Shown piece by piece: positions 9,469 to 17,380 of a stretch of 64,000 nucleotides of DNA. The notes below the pieces were generated by a model, which was not told where the DNA came from, did no database searches, and saw only the letters and a list, made by a program, of their open reading frames with translations. Source of the DNA: Roseivirga sp. E12 (GTDB lineage Bacteria > Bacteroidota > Bacteroidia > Cytophagales > Cyclobacteriaceae); NCBI RefSeq assembly GCF_017592825.1, contig NZ_JAGFMD010000004.1, positions 186,001-250,000 on the forward strand, in the 5' to 3' direction. The stretch's first letter is position 1, and the number at the start of each line of letters is the position of its first letter. Both the position numbers and the translations under genes were made by a program.

Positions 9469-10276
9469 GCTTCTGAAAAGGAGAATCTGGTTCTTTGGCG
9501 AAGACGTTGAATACGATCTTATCCATTCTGCCAGGCATCCATTTATTTAAAAACACAGCCAGTTTGCCTTGGGTGGTGAAGACAATATCGCGCTTACGCT
9601 TTCGGATAGCTTTGATAATACCTTGCGCTACTTCTTCGGCTGTCATCATTTTGCCTTCATCGCGAGGAGACTCACCTTGTGAAGTACCATCGGCTGTTAA
9701 GGCTGCATTTCGAATGTTGGTGCCAGTAAAGCCCGGGCAAGCTACTAATACATGTACTCCGCGATGCATCACTTCTGTGCGAAGGGATTCAAAGAAGCCA
9801 TTCATTGCATATTTTGATGCTGTGTAAGCTGTTCTGGCCGGTGTGCCACGATAGCCATTGATAGAAGAAATACCGACTATGCTTCCCTTGGTTTTCAGGA
9901 TGTGAGGAAGACAACACTTTGTAGCATATAGTGTTCCGTTAAAATTGATTTCCATGACCTTTCGGAAGACATCCATCTCAATTTCTTCCAGTAATGCGCG
10001 CATTGAAATTCCCGCATTGTTGATCAGGATGTCGATTTTCCCAAAGGCTTCGAGGGTCTGGTTCACCAGACTTTCATTGTCACTTTCTTTTGCTACATCA
10101 AGCTTCAGGCAGAGATTAGGAGTATTTAGCGCATCCAGTGCCTTACTCACTTCTTTGAGTCTTTCCTCATTTCTGCCTGTGATAACCACCTTAGCACCCA
10201 GCTTACCGAACTCCAAAGCAAGGGCTTTGCCTATACCGGAAGAAGCTCCGGTGATGATGACGACTTTATCCTTCAT
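9464..10276 (-). CDS. SDR family oxidoreductase
   Basis: This is a classical short-chain dehydrogenase/reductase of 270 residues. The nucleotide-binding motif TGASSGIGKALA is near residues 9-20, NNAG near 88-91, a serine in the SSINGY stretch near 138 and the catalytic YTASK near 153. The NRLKEV-type region after beta-2 suggests NADP(H) preference (TGRNEERLKEV). The C-terminal extension (about 220-270) contains a hydrophobic, basic segment (KRDIVFTTQGKLAVFLNKWMPG) as in DHRS7/YqjQ-like SDRs that act on lipids or steroids at the membrane. The substrate cannot be named. It is divergent from thiL across 97 bp. Confidence 0.85.
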   Translation of the reverse strand: MKDKVVIITGASSGIGKALALEFGKLGAKVVITGRNEERLKEVSKALDALNTPNLCLKLDVAKESDNESLVNQTLEAFGKIDILINNAGISMRALLEEIEMDVFRKVMEINFNGTLYATKCCLPHILKTKGSIVGISSINGYRGTPARTAYTASKYAMNGFFESLRTEVMHRGVHVLVACPGFTGTNIRNAALTADGTSQGESPRDEGKMMTAEEVAQGIIKAIRKRKRDIVFTTQGKLAVFLNKWMPGRMDKIVFNVFAKEPDSPFQKQ

Positions 10277-10342
10277 TGGAACAAATTAAGTGAGAATTTT
10301 ATTGACTACCACATGTAGGAAGCCCAACTCAGAACTATCCAT

Positions 10343-10350
10343 TATCTTTG
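10343..10350 (+). promoter_or_regulatory. -7 element of the thiL promoter
   Basis: TATCTTTG fits the Bacteroidota -7 consensus TAnnTTTG exactly and lies 23 bp before the thiL start. No convincing -33 TTTG is seen at the usual spacing. Confidence 0.5.
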
Positions 10351-10373
10351 CCATCCAAAATCAGGAATAGGGC

Positions 10374-11411
10374 ATGTCCGAAAAAAGAACAGAGTTATCA
10401 GAGTTAGGAGAATTTGGTCTGATTGATAGGTTGACAGAAAGTTTCTCGCCTAAGCAGGCCAGCACGGTCTTGGGCGTTGGAGATGATGCAGCTGTAATCG
10501 ATCAAGGTGATGAGTACGGCTTAATTTCTACCGATATGTTAGTGGAAGGCGTTCACTTTGATCTGTCCTATGTTCCGCTTCAGCATCTAGGCTATAAGTC
10601 CATTGCTGTCAATGTATCTGACATTGCAGCGATGAATGGCATTCCACAACAAGTAGTGGTTTCTCTGGCGATGAGTAATCGTTTTTCTGTAGAAGCCATC
10701 GAGGCAATTTACTCTGGTATAAAGGCCGCGGCAGAAGATTTTAATATTGATTTAGTAGGTGGTGATACCACGGCTTCTCAAAGCGGACTCGTTATTTCTG
10801 TCTCTATTTTTGGAAAGACCTCTAAAGAATTAGTGACCTATAGAAAAGGCGCTGGTAATAGTGATATTTTATGTGCTACCGGGGACTTAGGTGGAGCATT
10901 TATTGGCTTGCAGGTGCTAGAGAGGGAAAAACAGACTTTTCTAGCCAATCCTAACATGCAACCACAGCTAGATAAATATCAGTATGTGGTGCAACGTCAG
11001 CTCAAACCTAGGGCCAGAATGGATGCTATCCATGAACTCAGAGAGATCGGTGTGGTGCCAACATCTATGATTGATATTTCTGACGGTCTGGCTTCTGAAA
11101 CTTTACACCTCTCTAAGCATTCAGGTGTGGGGTTCACACTTTATGAAGACCAACTACCGATCGATAATCAGACTTTTGAAACAGCAGTGGAATTCAATCT
11201 TGATCCAATGACTTCTGCGCTAAATGGGGGTGAAGATTACGAATTGCTTTTCACCATAAAGCAAGAGGATCACGCCAAGTTGGAAAAGCATGCCGACATT
11301 CATTTTATAGGACATGCGCAAGATTTGTCCAAAGGGAATTTCATTACGACCAAGAAGGGTAACCAAGTAGCGCTTTCTGCGCAAGGCTGGAATCATCTAA
11401 GCGAAAAATAG
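10374..11411 (+). CDS. thiL: thiamine-monophosphate kinase
   Basis: ThiL phosphorylates thiamine monophosphate to thiamine pyrophosphate, the active cofactor. The 345-residue protein has the N-terminal GDDAAVID metal/ATP motif near residues 36-43, STDMLVEGVHFDL near 53, VNVSDIAAMNG near 78, the VGGDTTAS motif near 128 and DISDGLASE near 237, in the AIR-synthase-like order. Cytoplasmic and ATP- and Mg-dependent. No other thi genes lie nearby. The 3' end overlaps the convergent J-domain gene by 15 bp. Confidence 0.95.
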   Translation: MSEKRTELSELGEFGLIDRLTESFSPKQASTVLGVGDDAAVIDQGDEYGLISTDMLVEGVHFDLSYVPLQHLGYKSIAVNVSDIAAMNGIPQQVVVSLAMSNRFSVEAIEAIYSGIKAAAEDFNIDLVGGDTTASQSGLVISVSIFGKTSKELVTYRKGAGNSDILCATGDLGGAFIGLQVLEREKQTFLANPNMQPQLDKYQYVVQRQLKPRARMDAIHELREIGVVPTSMIDISDGLASETLHLSKHSGVGFTLYEDQLPIDNQTFETAVEFNLDPMTSALNGGEDYELLFTIKQEDHAKLEKHADIHFIGHAQDLSKGNFITTKKGNQVALSAQGWNHLSEK

Positions 11412-12182
11412 ACTCAAGATCAGTATGACGCACAGAAAGCCTGAAATGATGGCAGCGTTAAACTGACGCTCTGCAGTCAGCAACTTAGAAAGCCCGAGTA
11501 TAGCTGCGACTATTGCCAAAATACTGATGAGCGTTACATAAGATCGATCGCTGAAATAAAGAAAATCAGTTTTTTGGCCGCCCTTAAAACCCCTCATCTT
11601 AGCAAATAGAAGACTTCTTTTATATTCGATGATATCACCAGCTTCTAGGTCATAATTGCCATCAGGACTTTTGAAGGTGATTCCTTCTGAACTAACATAG
11701 TTGAGTTCAGTGATGTACTCCCCATTGTGGAATGACCTTGTGCGATTCACCCTAACAATCTCTGTTTTCATGACAGGTTTGTAGAATGTCATGTCTGCTA
11801 AGAAAAGTAATGCTACCACCAGAAATACCAGATTGAATGTTTTTGAGTGCTTTGCGTTCGCCTCATAGTCTGTGGGTGGATAGATATTCCTTGACTCAAA
11901 TCGAAAGAAAGAATCGAACTCTTTACCCATGCTGCTAGAATTCATTGATTCAGCCGTCATACGCTGATGGAATGCAAGTAGGGCTAGATCATATTCTTTT
12001 CTAGACGCATTGTTAGAAAGAACGCCATAGGCCTCATTGATTTCTTGAATAGAAACCAGTGATTCATTGTCTCCATTAACATCGGGATGGGCGCTTTTAG
12101 CTTTTTCACGATATGCCTGTTTGATTTGCTTGGTGCTTGCAGTTTTTTTGACTCCCAGGATATGGTAATAATCTTTAGGCAT
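11397..12182 (-). CDS. membrane-anchored J-domain protein
   Basis: The first 65 residues are a J domain (DYYHILGVKKTAS, then the HPD loop in AKSAHPDVNG and INEAYGVLSN), which stimulates DnaK ATPase. It is not DnaJ: the G/F region and zinc domain are missing. Instead there is a linker, a TM helix near 120-137 (FNLVFLVVALLFLADMTFY), a beta-rich segment of about 80 residues, and two C-terminal TM helices. I chose the ATG at 12182; a TTG at 12218 would add 12 residues before the J domain, which is atypical. It probably recruits DnaK to the membrane. It is divergent from the aminotransferase gene by 43 bp. Confidence 0.85.
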   Translation of the reverse strand: MPKDYYHILGVKKTASTKQIKQAYREKAKSAHPDVNGDNESLVSIQEINEAYGVLSNNASRKEYDLALLAFHQRMTAESMNSSSMGKEFDSFFRFESRNIYPPTDYEANAKHSKTFNLVFLVVALLFLADMTFYKPVMKTEIVRVNRTRSFHNGEYITELNYVSSEGITFKSPDGNYDLEAGDIIEYKRSLLFAKMRGFKGGQKTDFLYFSDRSYVTLISILAIVAAILGLSKLLTAERQFNAAIISGFLCVILILSLFFA

Positions 12183-12225
12183 ATCTTTAGCAAGGTAATA
12201 AGAGCATGGGCAAACCAATACTAGG

Positions 12226-13074
12226 ATGAAAGAAACGGTTCACTACTTTAACGGCAACTTTGTGCCAAAGCGTCTAATTAATCTGTCAATTGATGACGTG
12301 GGCATTTTAAGAGGTTATGCCGTCTTTGATTTTTTTAAGGCTGTTGGTAAGGTTCCACTCTTTCTCGAAGACCACCTAGATAGGCTTGAAAATTCAGCGG
12401 CAAAACTAAATTTGACATTGCCTATTTCTAGAGGGGAGTTAGCGTCAACGATTAAAGAACTCATTGCTCGAAATCAATTTGAGTATAGCAGCTTTAAGAT
12501 TATTGTAACTGGAGGTGAGTCGACTGATGGCTTCAGTCCTGGTAAATCGCAAATCATTATTTTGAATAATCCATTTGCAGACCCAGCGCCAAAGCTCTAT
12601 GAGGATGGCATAAGCCTGATGCTTCACAAATACCATAGAGATTTCCCAGAGGTGAAGTCTACTTATTATGCCCAAGCGCTTTCATTGCAGAAACAATGGT
12701 TGACTGATGGTCATACGGATGTACTCTACCATGATGGCGCGCTTGTCTCAGAAGTGTCTAGAAGTAATGTCTTCTTTTTTGATGGTGATTTGCTGAGGAC
12801 AAACCAAGTAGGTGTTTTAAGTGGCGTTACACGAAAAAATGTACTCAAATGCGCTAAGTCTCTTTTCAAGATCAAGATTGCACCGATTGGTTTGGAAGAG
12901 TTGTTGGGAGCCGAAGAAGTCTTTATCACCAGCAGTACCAAGAAGATTATGCCAGTGGTTAAGCTTGACGATCGGCATATAGGAAATGGACTAGTAGGGG
13001 AAAGAACTAAAGGCTTGATGAAATCCTTTGAAGACTACATTGATCAATACGTGTCTGAAAGGACTGGGGCTTAG
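12226..13074 (+). CDS. class IV PLP-dependent aminotransferase
   Basis: This is a fold-type IV PLP enzyme (family of branched-chain aminotransferase, D-amino-acid transaminase and aminodeoxychorismate lyase) of 282 residues. Recognisable parts are RGYAVFDFFKAVGKVPLFLE near 28-47 with the HLDRLENSA motif, a lysine in VKSTYYAQAL near 145 as the likely PLP Schiff-base residue, and the cofactor-phosphate loop around SEVSRSNVFFF and GVLSGVTRKNVL. Sequence alone does not decide between an IlvE-like and a PabC-like activity; Bacteroidota genomes often hold this as an extra copy of unknown substrate. Its end overlaps the convergent small gene by 4 bp. Confidence 0.8.
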   Translation: MKETVHYFNGNFVPKRLINLSIDDVGILRGYAVFDFFKAVGKVPLFLEDHLDRLENSAAKLNLTLPISRGELASTIKELIARNQFEYSSFKIIVTGGESTDGFSPGKSQIIILNNPFADPAPKLYEDGISLMLHKYHRDFPEVKSTYYAQALSLQKQWLTDGHTDVLYHDGALVSEVSRSNVFFFDGDLLRTNQVGVLSGVTRKNVLKCAKSLFKIKIAPIGLEELLGAEEVFITSSTKKIMPVVKLDDRHIGNGLVGERTKGLMKSFEDYIDQYVSERTGA

Positions 13075-13364
13075 GCGTGGTCTAACTCGTATCCAATTAC
13101 ATCCAAAAGCATATCCATGATCTGAATTGGAATTCGTTTTTCAAGATCTTTGTACCGATAGTTGATGACATGACCATCTTCCAATTGGAAGGCGATGCGT
13201 CCGGTTTGTATTTTATTCTCAAAGATTTGAATCTCGAGCACGGTGTTATCTATACCATTGCTGTAGGTGTTATTAATTCTCCAGGTAATATTTTTACCTA
13301 CTTCTTCGAGCTTGCCCAGCAAGCTGCGCACCAATGTTTCGTTTTCTTGAGTTACCGCCTCCAT
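13071..13364 (-). CDS. conserved hypothetical protein, 97 aa
   Basis: I do not recognise a named family. The small soluble acidic protein has no signal peptide or TM segment. An N-terminal helix (LVRSLLGKLEEVGKNITWRI) is followed by alternating strands (TVLEIQIFENKIQTGRIAFQLE) and a C-terminal helix (PIQIMDMLLDVIGYEL), suggesting a compact alpha/beta fold. It is followed upstream by two more small minus-strand genes, and the three may form one unit with DUF3052. The start ATG at 13364 is the first in frame. Confidence 0.65.
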   Translation of the reverse strand: MEAVTQENETLVRSLLGKLEEVGKNITWRINNTYSNGIDNTVLEIQIFENKIQTGRIAFQLEDGHVINYRYKDLEKRIPIQIMDMLLDVIGYELDHA

Positions 13365-13403
13365 ATTGACTTTTATATGACAACGATTGGTAAACCGATT
13401 AGG

Positions 13404-13769
13404 TTATTCGTCTTCTGGGAATGGTACGAATAAAAAGTTTGTAAAGGTCTGGTCGACTACAAAGAGACAGCAGAATTCGTCCGGATTTTTATATGCTTGC
13501 TTAAAAGCATCTTCATCTTCAACCAATTTACGCTGCACAAATTCATCTAAATAGGTGATGTGGTAGTTCCACTCAGTACTAAGCTCGTTGCGACCGATCA
13601 ATAATTGTCCAATGGGAATATCGGTTTGAGAAATAGGGAATATTGGAAAATCAGAGAAGCCTCTTTTTCTGACTTGATAAGATGCCTCTTTCAAGGTATC
13701 GGCCACTACCACAAAATCCTTTGTGATGGAGCCGAGGTATTTGCCATTTAATTCCGGATCGTTTTGCAT
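13404..13769 (-). CDS. conserved hypothetical protein, 121 aa
   Basis: No named family is recognised. The protein is soluble, has no signal peptide, and contains DFVVVADTLKEASYQVRKRG and a C-terminal strand-rich part (CCLFVVDQTFTNFLFVPFPED), the pattern of small Bacteroidota cytosolic proteins. A promoter-like CAAAATTA (TAATTTTG on the minus strand, a TAnnTTTG match) lies at 13774-13781, only a few bases from the ATG, so the mRNA may be nearly leaderless or the true start may lie slightly downstream. It sits 39 bp upstream of the 97-residue gene on the same strand. Confidence 0.65.
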   Translation of the reverse strand: MQNDPELNGKYLGSITKDFVVVADTLKEASYQVRKRGFSDFPIFPISQTDIPIGQLLIGRNELSTEWNYHITYLDEFVQRKLVEDEDAFKQAYKNPDEFCCLFVVDQTFTNFLFVPFPEDE

Positions 13770-13861
13770 AGCGCAAAATTAGCATAGAATGATTTTCGGG
13801 TACTAATAAATCGGTTTGTTTTTTTGTCTCCTGCTGGGGGCTTGTATCTCACAGCTAGAAG

Positions 13862-14272
13862 CTACCTATCCTTCACTCGATACATAAACTTTAAACCCGA
13901 CCAGATATCATCAACGGCAGCCACTTTCACATCGACTAGTCCGATGCCCAGTCCAAAACTTCTAATCACATTGCCGTCCAGATCGGTCTTTAGTTTGGAA
14001 GCCTTTTTAGGCCAAGAAAGCCATAGCGTCCCATCCTTTTTTAAATAGTCTTTGACAGGGGGAATAAGCGACTTCATATCATCTTGCGACATCAAGAATA
14101 CATGGGCAAAGTCAATACTCTCGGGTTCAGGGGCCTCGATCGCTTCAATGTCTGGCATCGCCTCAAATAGATTGAAGTAATACTCCGGGACTTGTAAAAA
14201 GTGGCAGGCATAGTTGTCCTTTATACCTAGTTTTTTAGCTAAAGGAGTGCCTGAATAGCCGGCAGTTGTCAT
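13862..14272 (-). CDS. DUF3052 family protein
   Basis: The N-terminus TAGYSGTPLAKKLGIK is the hallmark of DUF3052 proteins, small cytosolic proteins of unknown function seen in many phyla. The 136-residue length fits. The central part (PESIDFAHVFLMSQDDMKSLIPPVKDY) and WLSWPKKASK near residues 88-97 are also typical. No catalytic residues can be named. It lies between the terminator of the permease gene and two small genes of unknown function, all on the minus strand. Confidence 0.8.
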   Translation of the reverse strand: MTTAGYSGTPLAKKLGIKDNYACHFLQVPEYYFNLFEAMPDIEAIEAPEPESIDFAHVFLMSQDDMKSLIPPVKDYLKKDGTLWLSWPKKASKLKTDLDGNVIRSFGLGIGLVDVKVAAVDDIWSGLKFMYRVKDR

Positions 14273-14322
14273 GGAATGAGTTTAAAAAGTGATCATATAA
14301 TATAATTACTTTTTAAGGCAGT

Positions 14323-14365
14323 AAAAAGGCCTCAAGCTGCTGAACTGCACATTGAGGCCTTTTTT
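14323..14365 (-). terminator. intrinsic terminator of permease gene 1
   Basis: Arms AAAAAGGCCTCAA (14323-14335) and its complement ending at 14365 form a 13-bp stem; on the minus strand the stem ends in a run of T. It lies 15 bp beyond the permease stop codon. Confidence 0.85.
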
Positions 14366-14380
14366 CTGATAAGTGGTTTT

Positions 14381-16957
14381 TTATTCCTCTTTCAGGTAAG
14401 TGATTGGGTTAGCCTTAAGTGCTCTGTATAATTGGGAAAATACCGTTAAGACGGCCACACTCAATACGGCTATAACGGCTGTGGCACCTATGGTCCAGCC
14501 AAAGTCAATTTTGTAGGTATAATTGTTGAGCCAATCGGTCATCACGCTGATGGCAATGGCCAAACCTACCACAGTGCCAATGAGCAACAGCCAGATATAC
14601 TTACTTAGGTAGAGGCCGAAAATTTGTTTACCACTGGCACCTACAACTTTTCTGACGCTTACATCCTTCATCTGTTGACGAATTTGATTGCCCACGAATC
14701 CCATTAAACCCAAGCATGAAAGGAAGATTGCTGCTGCTGAACCTACTTGTGCTATTTTTCTGATACTCGCCTCTAATGCATATCTATTGGCAATATCATC
14801 TTCCACAAACCTATAGCTGAAAGGATAGGGAGAAAAATATCGGTCATGAATCGCTTCAATTTCTGCTATCTTATCTTGATTGACGCCAGAAAACTTGATG
14901 TAAGTGTTGTAGGTTAACAGACGATCGCCCATCCACATCACCAAAGGGTCCACACCTGAGCGTAAAGACTCAAAATTGAAGTTTTTAACAACACCAACAA
15001 TAGTTGGTTTTTGGAACTCGCCATAGTTAAAGTATATCTGCTTGCCTATGGGGTTTTCTAGCTTTGTCTTCTCTATAAATGCTTCGTTCACTATAACTGC
15101 ACCAGTAATATCAGTCGATATTTCCTTGTCGAAGCTTCTACCCGCCACTAGTTCGATGCCCATGGTTTTAATATAGTCAGGATCTATTCTGGCATGACGG
15201 ACATCAACTCTTACATCATTCTGATCTTTATAGTTAGTGCCATTAAAGCCAGACGCGATGGTCACGTCTTCAACCCCTGAAATGGCTAATAAGTCATTTT
15301 TGAAGCTCTCTTTAGTTTGTGTATCCGTGATGGGTCTGAATACACGAACCACTTTTTCTCCCGAATAACCCAAGTCGTGATTTAGCAAGAAACTCAACTG
15401 ACCATTCATAGTGAGCATACCCGCTATTAGGAAGGCAGAGATAGCAAACTGAAGTGTGATCAGTCCCTTCGCTAGATAGTTTCTACCACCTAGTTTGGAT
15501 TTGCCCTTCAAACCATTAATGGTTTTGTAACGAGAGAGTAATAGCGCTGGATAGATACCCGAGAGCAGCGTAACAACCACAAGGATAAGTAAGCCACCAA
15601 AGAGCACCTCGCTATTAAAGATGATATCCAGAGTATAGGTCTTGTCAGCATATTCGGCAAAGCCAGGCAACATAAGTGCCATGAAAATGATGGACAGTAC
15701 AAAAGCAAGGAAGGCAGAGATAAATGCCTCAGCCACAAATTGTTTGAATACTGAGGTCTTTTCAGCTCCAAAAACCTTTCGAAGCGCGACTTCTTTCAAT
15801 CGAATAATATAGTTACCCACTGCAAAATTTGCATAGTTAACACAGGCGATCAGCAGGCAGAATATGCCTATGATAGTCACAATGGTAATCAGTTGATTGT
15901 CACCTCTGGCGGCTATACCGTTCCCAGTGCCGAACTCAGGGTTCAGGTGCATGTCGGTCAGTGGTTGAAGGCCTAAACGAACCTCAACTTCTTCCAATTC
16001 TGGATCTTCTGGAAAGACGTCATTCATCTTTTGTTCAACCACTTCAGCACTTGAATTTGGGTCGATTTGAAAGAAGGAATTCATGTTAATGTCGAACCAG
16101 ACTTTTGTTCTCCGCTCGTTTTCAGAGGCCCAACTAGAAAAAGGAAAGATGATCTGTGGCCTGACAGAGGTATTCAGTGGAAAATCCTTGTAGATGCCGA
16201 CTACTTTTAAAGTCTGATCTTCTTCTCCTGACGAGATGGTAATTTCTTGCTGACCACTAGCTTTTTCTATACCAAGGCGATCTGCAGTAGTTTCTGAAAC
16301 AACTATTGAGAGTGGATCAATAAAATCTCCGGGGTTGCCTATGATAAAGTCAACAGAGAACATTTCGAAGAAGTCGCGATCGGCATAATGGAAAGACTCT
16401 TGTTGGAAGGCATCTTTAACTTTCACCAAGGTGGATGCATTTTTGAACCGACTACTTTTGATGATCTCAGGAATCTGGCTGGGAAATTCTTCTCCCATGA
16501 TATAGGAAGAACCGGCAAAACGATCTGTACGATCTCCGCTGGACATGGTAGCCGTGGGTCTGTAAATGTGATCTCCATTGGCATAGAAGCCATCGAATGA
16601 ATTCTCATCTGAAACGAATATGTAGGCTAGCCAACAGATGGCGATCCCTAAGGCAAGGCCTAGTATATTGAGACTTGAGTAACCTCTGGTTTTCCAAAGG
16701 AATCGCATCCCTATCTTGAAATAATTTTTGATTAACATGACACTATTATTTTGAGTCTGAACTTTGATTCTAAAATATCTGAGGCACCTGAATACCTCGA
16801 AAATGTACTTTCTTCGGGCGTATGAGATGCCTTTTTCTGTAGTACGCCACTGAAAAGCTTCATACAAGTCCCCTTCCACTTCTTCGACCAGATCAGTGGG
16901 GCAGACATATTGTAAGAGGCGTAAGGCCCAATGTGGTGGGCTCTTAAATGAGGCCAT
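14381..16957 (-). CDS. FtsX-like ABC permease with N-terminal prefix domain (pair 1)
   Basis: This 858-residue MacB/FtsX-type permease has two FtsX units, each a large extracytoplasmic (MacB_PCD) domain plus TM helices. The first 75 residues are a cytoplasmic permease prefix domain (RLLQYVCPTDLVEEVEGDLY), found when such permeases are paired with PadR regulators. TM1 is near residues 97-118, the first TM bundle near 370-490, the second PCD near 510-720 and the last TM bundle near 735-850. Conserved FtsX signatures include EVALRKVFGAEKTSVFKQF and DVSVRKVVGASGKQIFGLY. No ATPase or membrane-fusion gene is adjacent, so the nucleotide-binding partner is elsewhere. It overlaps the PadR gene by 14 bp. 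Substrate unknown; lipid, peptide or antibiotic efflux or mechanotransmission are family options. Confidence 0.9.
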   Translation of the reverse strand: MASFKSPPHWALRLLQYVCPTDLVEEVEGDLYEAFQWRTTEKGISYARRKYIFEVFRCLRYFRIKVQTQNNSVMLIKNYFKIGMRFLWKTRGYSSLNILGLALGIAICWLAYIFVSDENSFDGFYANGDHIYRPTATMSSGDRTDRFAGSSYIMGEEFPSQIPEIIKSSRFKNASTLVKVKDAFQQESFHYADRDFFEMFSVDFIIGNPGDFIDPLSIVVSETTADRLGIEKASGQQEITISSGEEDQTLKVVGIYKDFPLNTSVRPQIIFPFSSWASENERRTKVWFDINMNSFFQIDPNSSAEVVEQKMNDVFPEDPELEEVEVRLGLQPLTDMHLNPEFGTGNGIAARGDNQLITIVTIIGIFCLLIACVNYANFAVGNYIIRLKEVALRKVFGAEKTSVFKQFVAEAFISAFLAFVLSIIFMALMLPGFAEYADKTYTLDIIFNSEVLFGGLLILVVVTLLSGIYPALLLSRYKTINGLKGKSKLGGRNYLAKGLITLQFAISAFLIAGMLTMNGQLSFLLNHDLGYSGEKVVRVFRPITDTQTKESFKNDLLAISGVEDVTIASGFNGTNYKDQNDVRVDVRHARIDPDYIKTMGIELVAGRSFDKEISTDITGAVIVNEAFIEKTKLENPIGKQIYFNYGEFQKPTIVGVVKNFNFESLRSGVDPLVMWMGDRLLTYNTYIKFSGVNQDKIAEIEAIHDRYFSPYPFSYRFVEDDIANRYALEASIRKIAQVGSAAAIFLSCLGLMGFVGNQIRQQMKDVSVRKVVGASGKQIFGLYLSKYIWLLLIGTVVGLAIAISVMTDWLNNYTYKIDFGWTIGATAVIAVLSVAVLTVFSQLYRALKANPITYLKEE

Positions 16958-17279
16958 ATTGTAAAGATGTTTTTGGTACCAGTGACCACATTTCTGACCT
17001 GCGTTCTTGGAGGGCGCGCGCTATGCGATAACCTGCAGGGGTTCCCTGATAATATTTTTTTCGCTTACCACCGCGTTCTGGAGTCGGTTCACCAAAGGCT
17101 GATTTGACTAGCCCTTTTTTCTCCAACCTTTTCAATACAATATGGATGGCGGGAATTGAAATGGTCTGTTCGTGATGTGCTTCATAGACCTTGGCGATCT
17201 CAACACCATAACTTTCTTCTTTCATCAGTACAATCACTAAAATGGTCTCTTCTAATGATCCAAGGGAATACTCACTCAT
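16944..17279 (-). CDS. PadR family transcriptional regulator (pair 1)
   Basis: This is a 111-residue PadR-type winged-helix regulator (LGSLEETILVIVLMKEESYGVEI, then IHIVLKRLEKKGLVKS and the GGKRKKYYQGTPAG wing). PadR proteins repress their target until an effector binds. The gene overlaps the permease start by 14 bp, so the two are translated together and probably autoregulated. The start codon directly abuts a TTAACAATTGTTTA box, which supports autorepression. A close relative stands in the same place in the second pair at 49.1 kb, and the two wings share the GG+RK pattern. Confidence 0.92.
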   Translation of the reverse strand: MSEYSLGSLEETILVIVLMKEESYGVEIAKVYEAHHEQTISIPAIHIVLKRLEKKGLVKSAFGEPTPERGGKRKKYYQGTPAGYRIARALQERRSEMWSLVPKTSLQYGLI

Positions 17280-17332
17280 ATAATTAACAATTGTTTATAA
17301 TATGATGACGAATATAATTAACATTTGTTAAT
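17280..17332. promoter_or_regulatory. twin PadR operator-like boxes, pair 1
   Basis: Two similar 19-bp boxes, ATAATTAACAATTGTTTAT (17280-17298) and ATAATTAACATTTGTTAAT (17314-17332), lie 34 bp apart just before the PadR start. TTAACATTTGTTAA is nearly self-complementary. The spacing of about three helical turns and the position suggest the binding sites of the adjacent PadR. Confidence 0.65.
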
Positions 17333-17380
17333 AAAATAAATTCAAAACTTAATCAGATTGATTGGATTGACATAAAAAGG

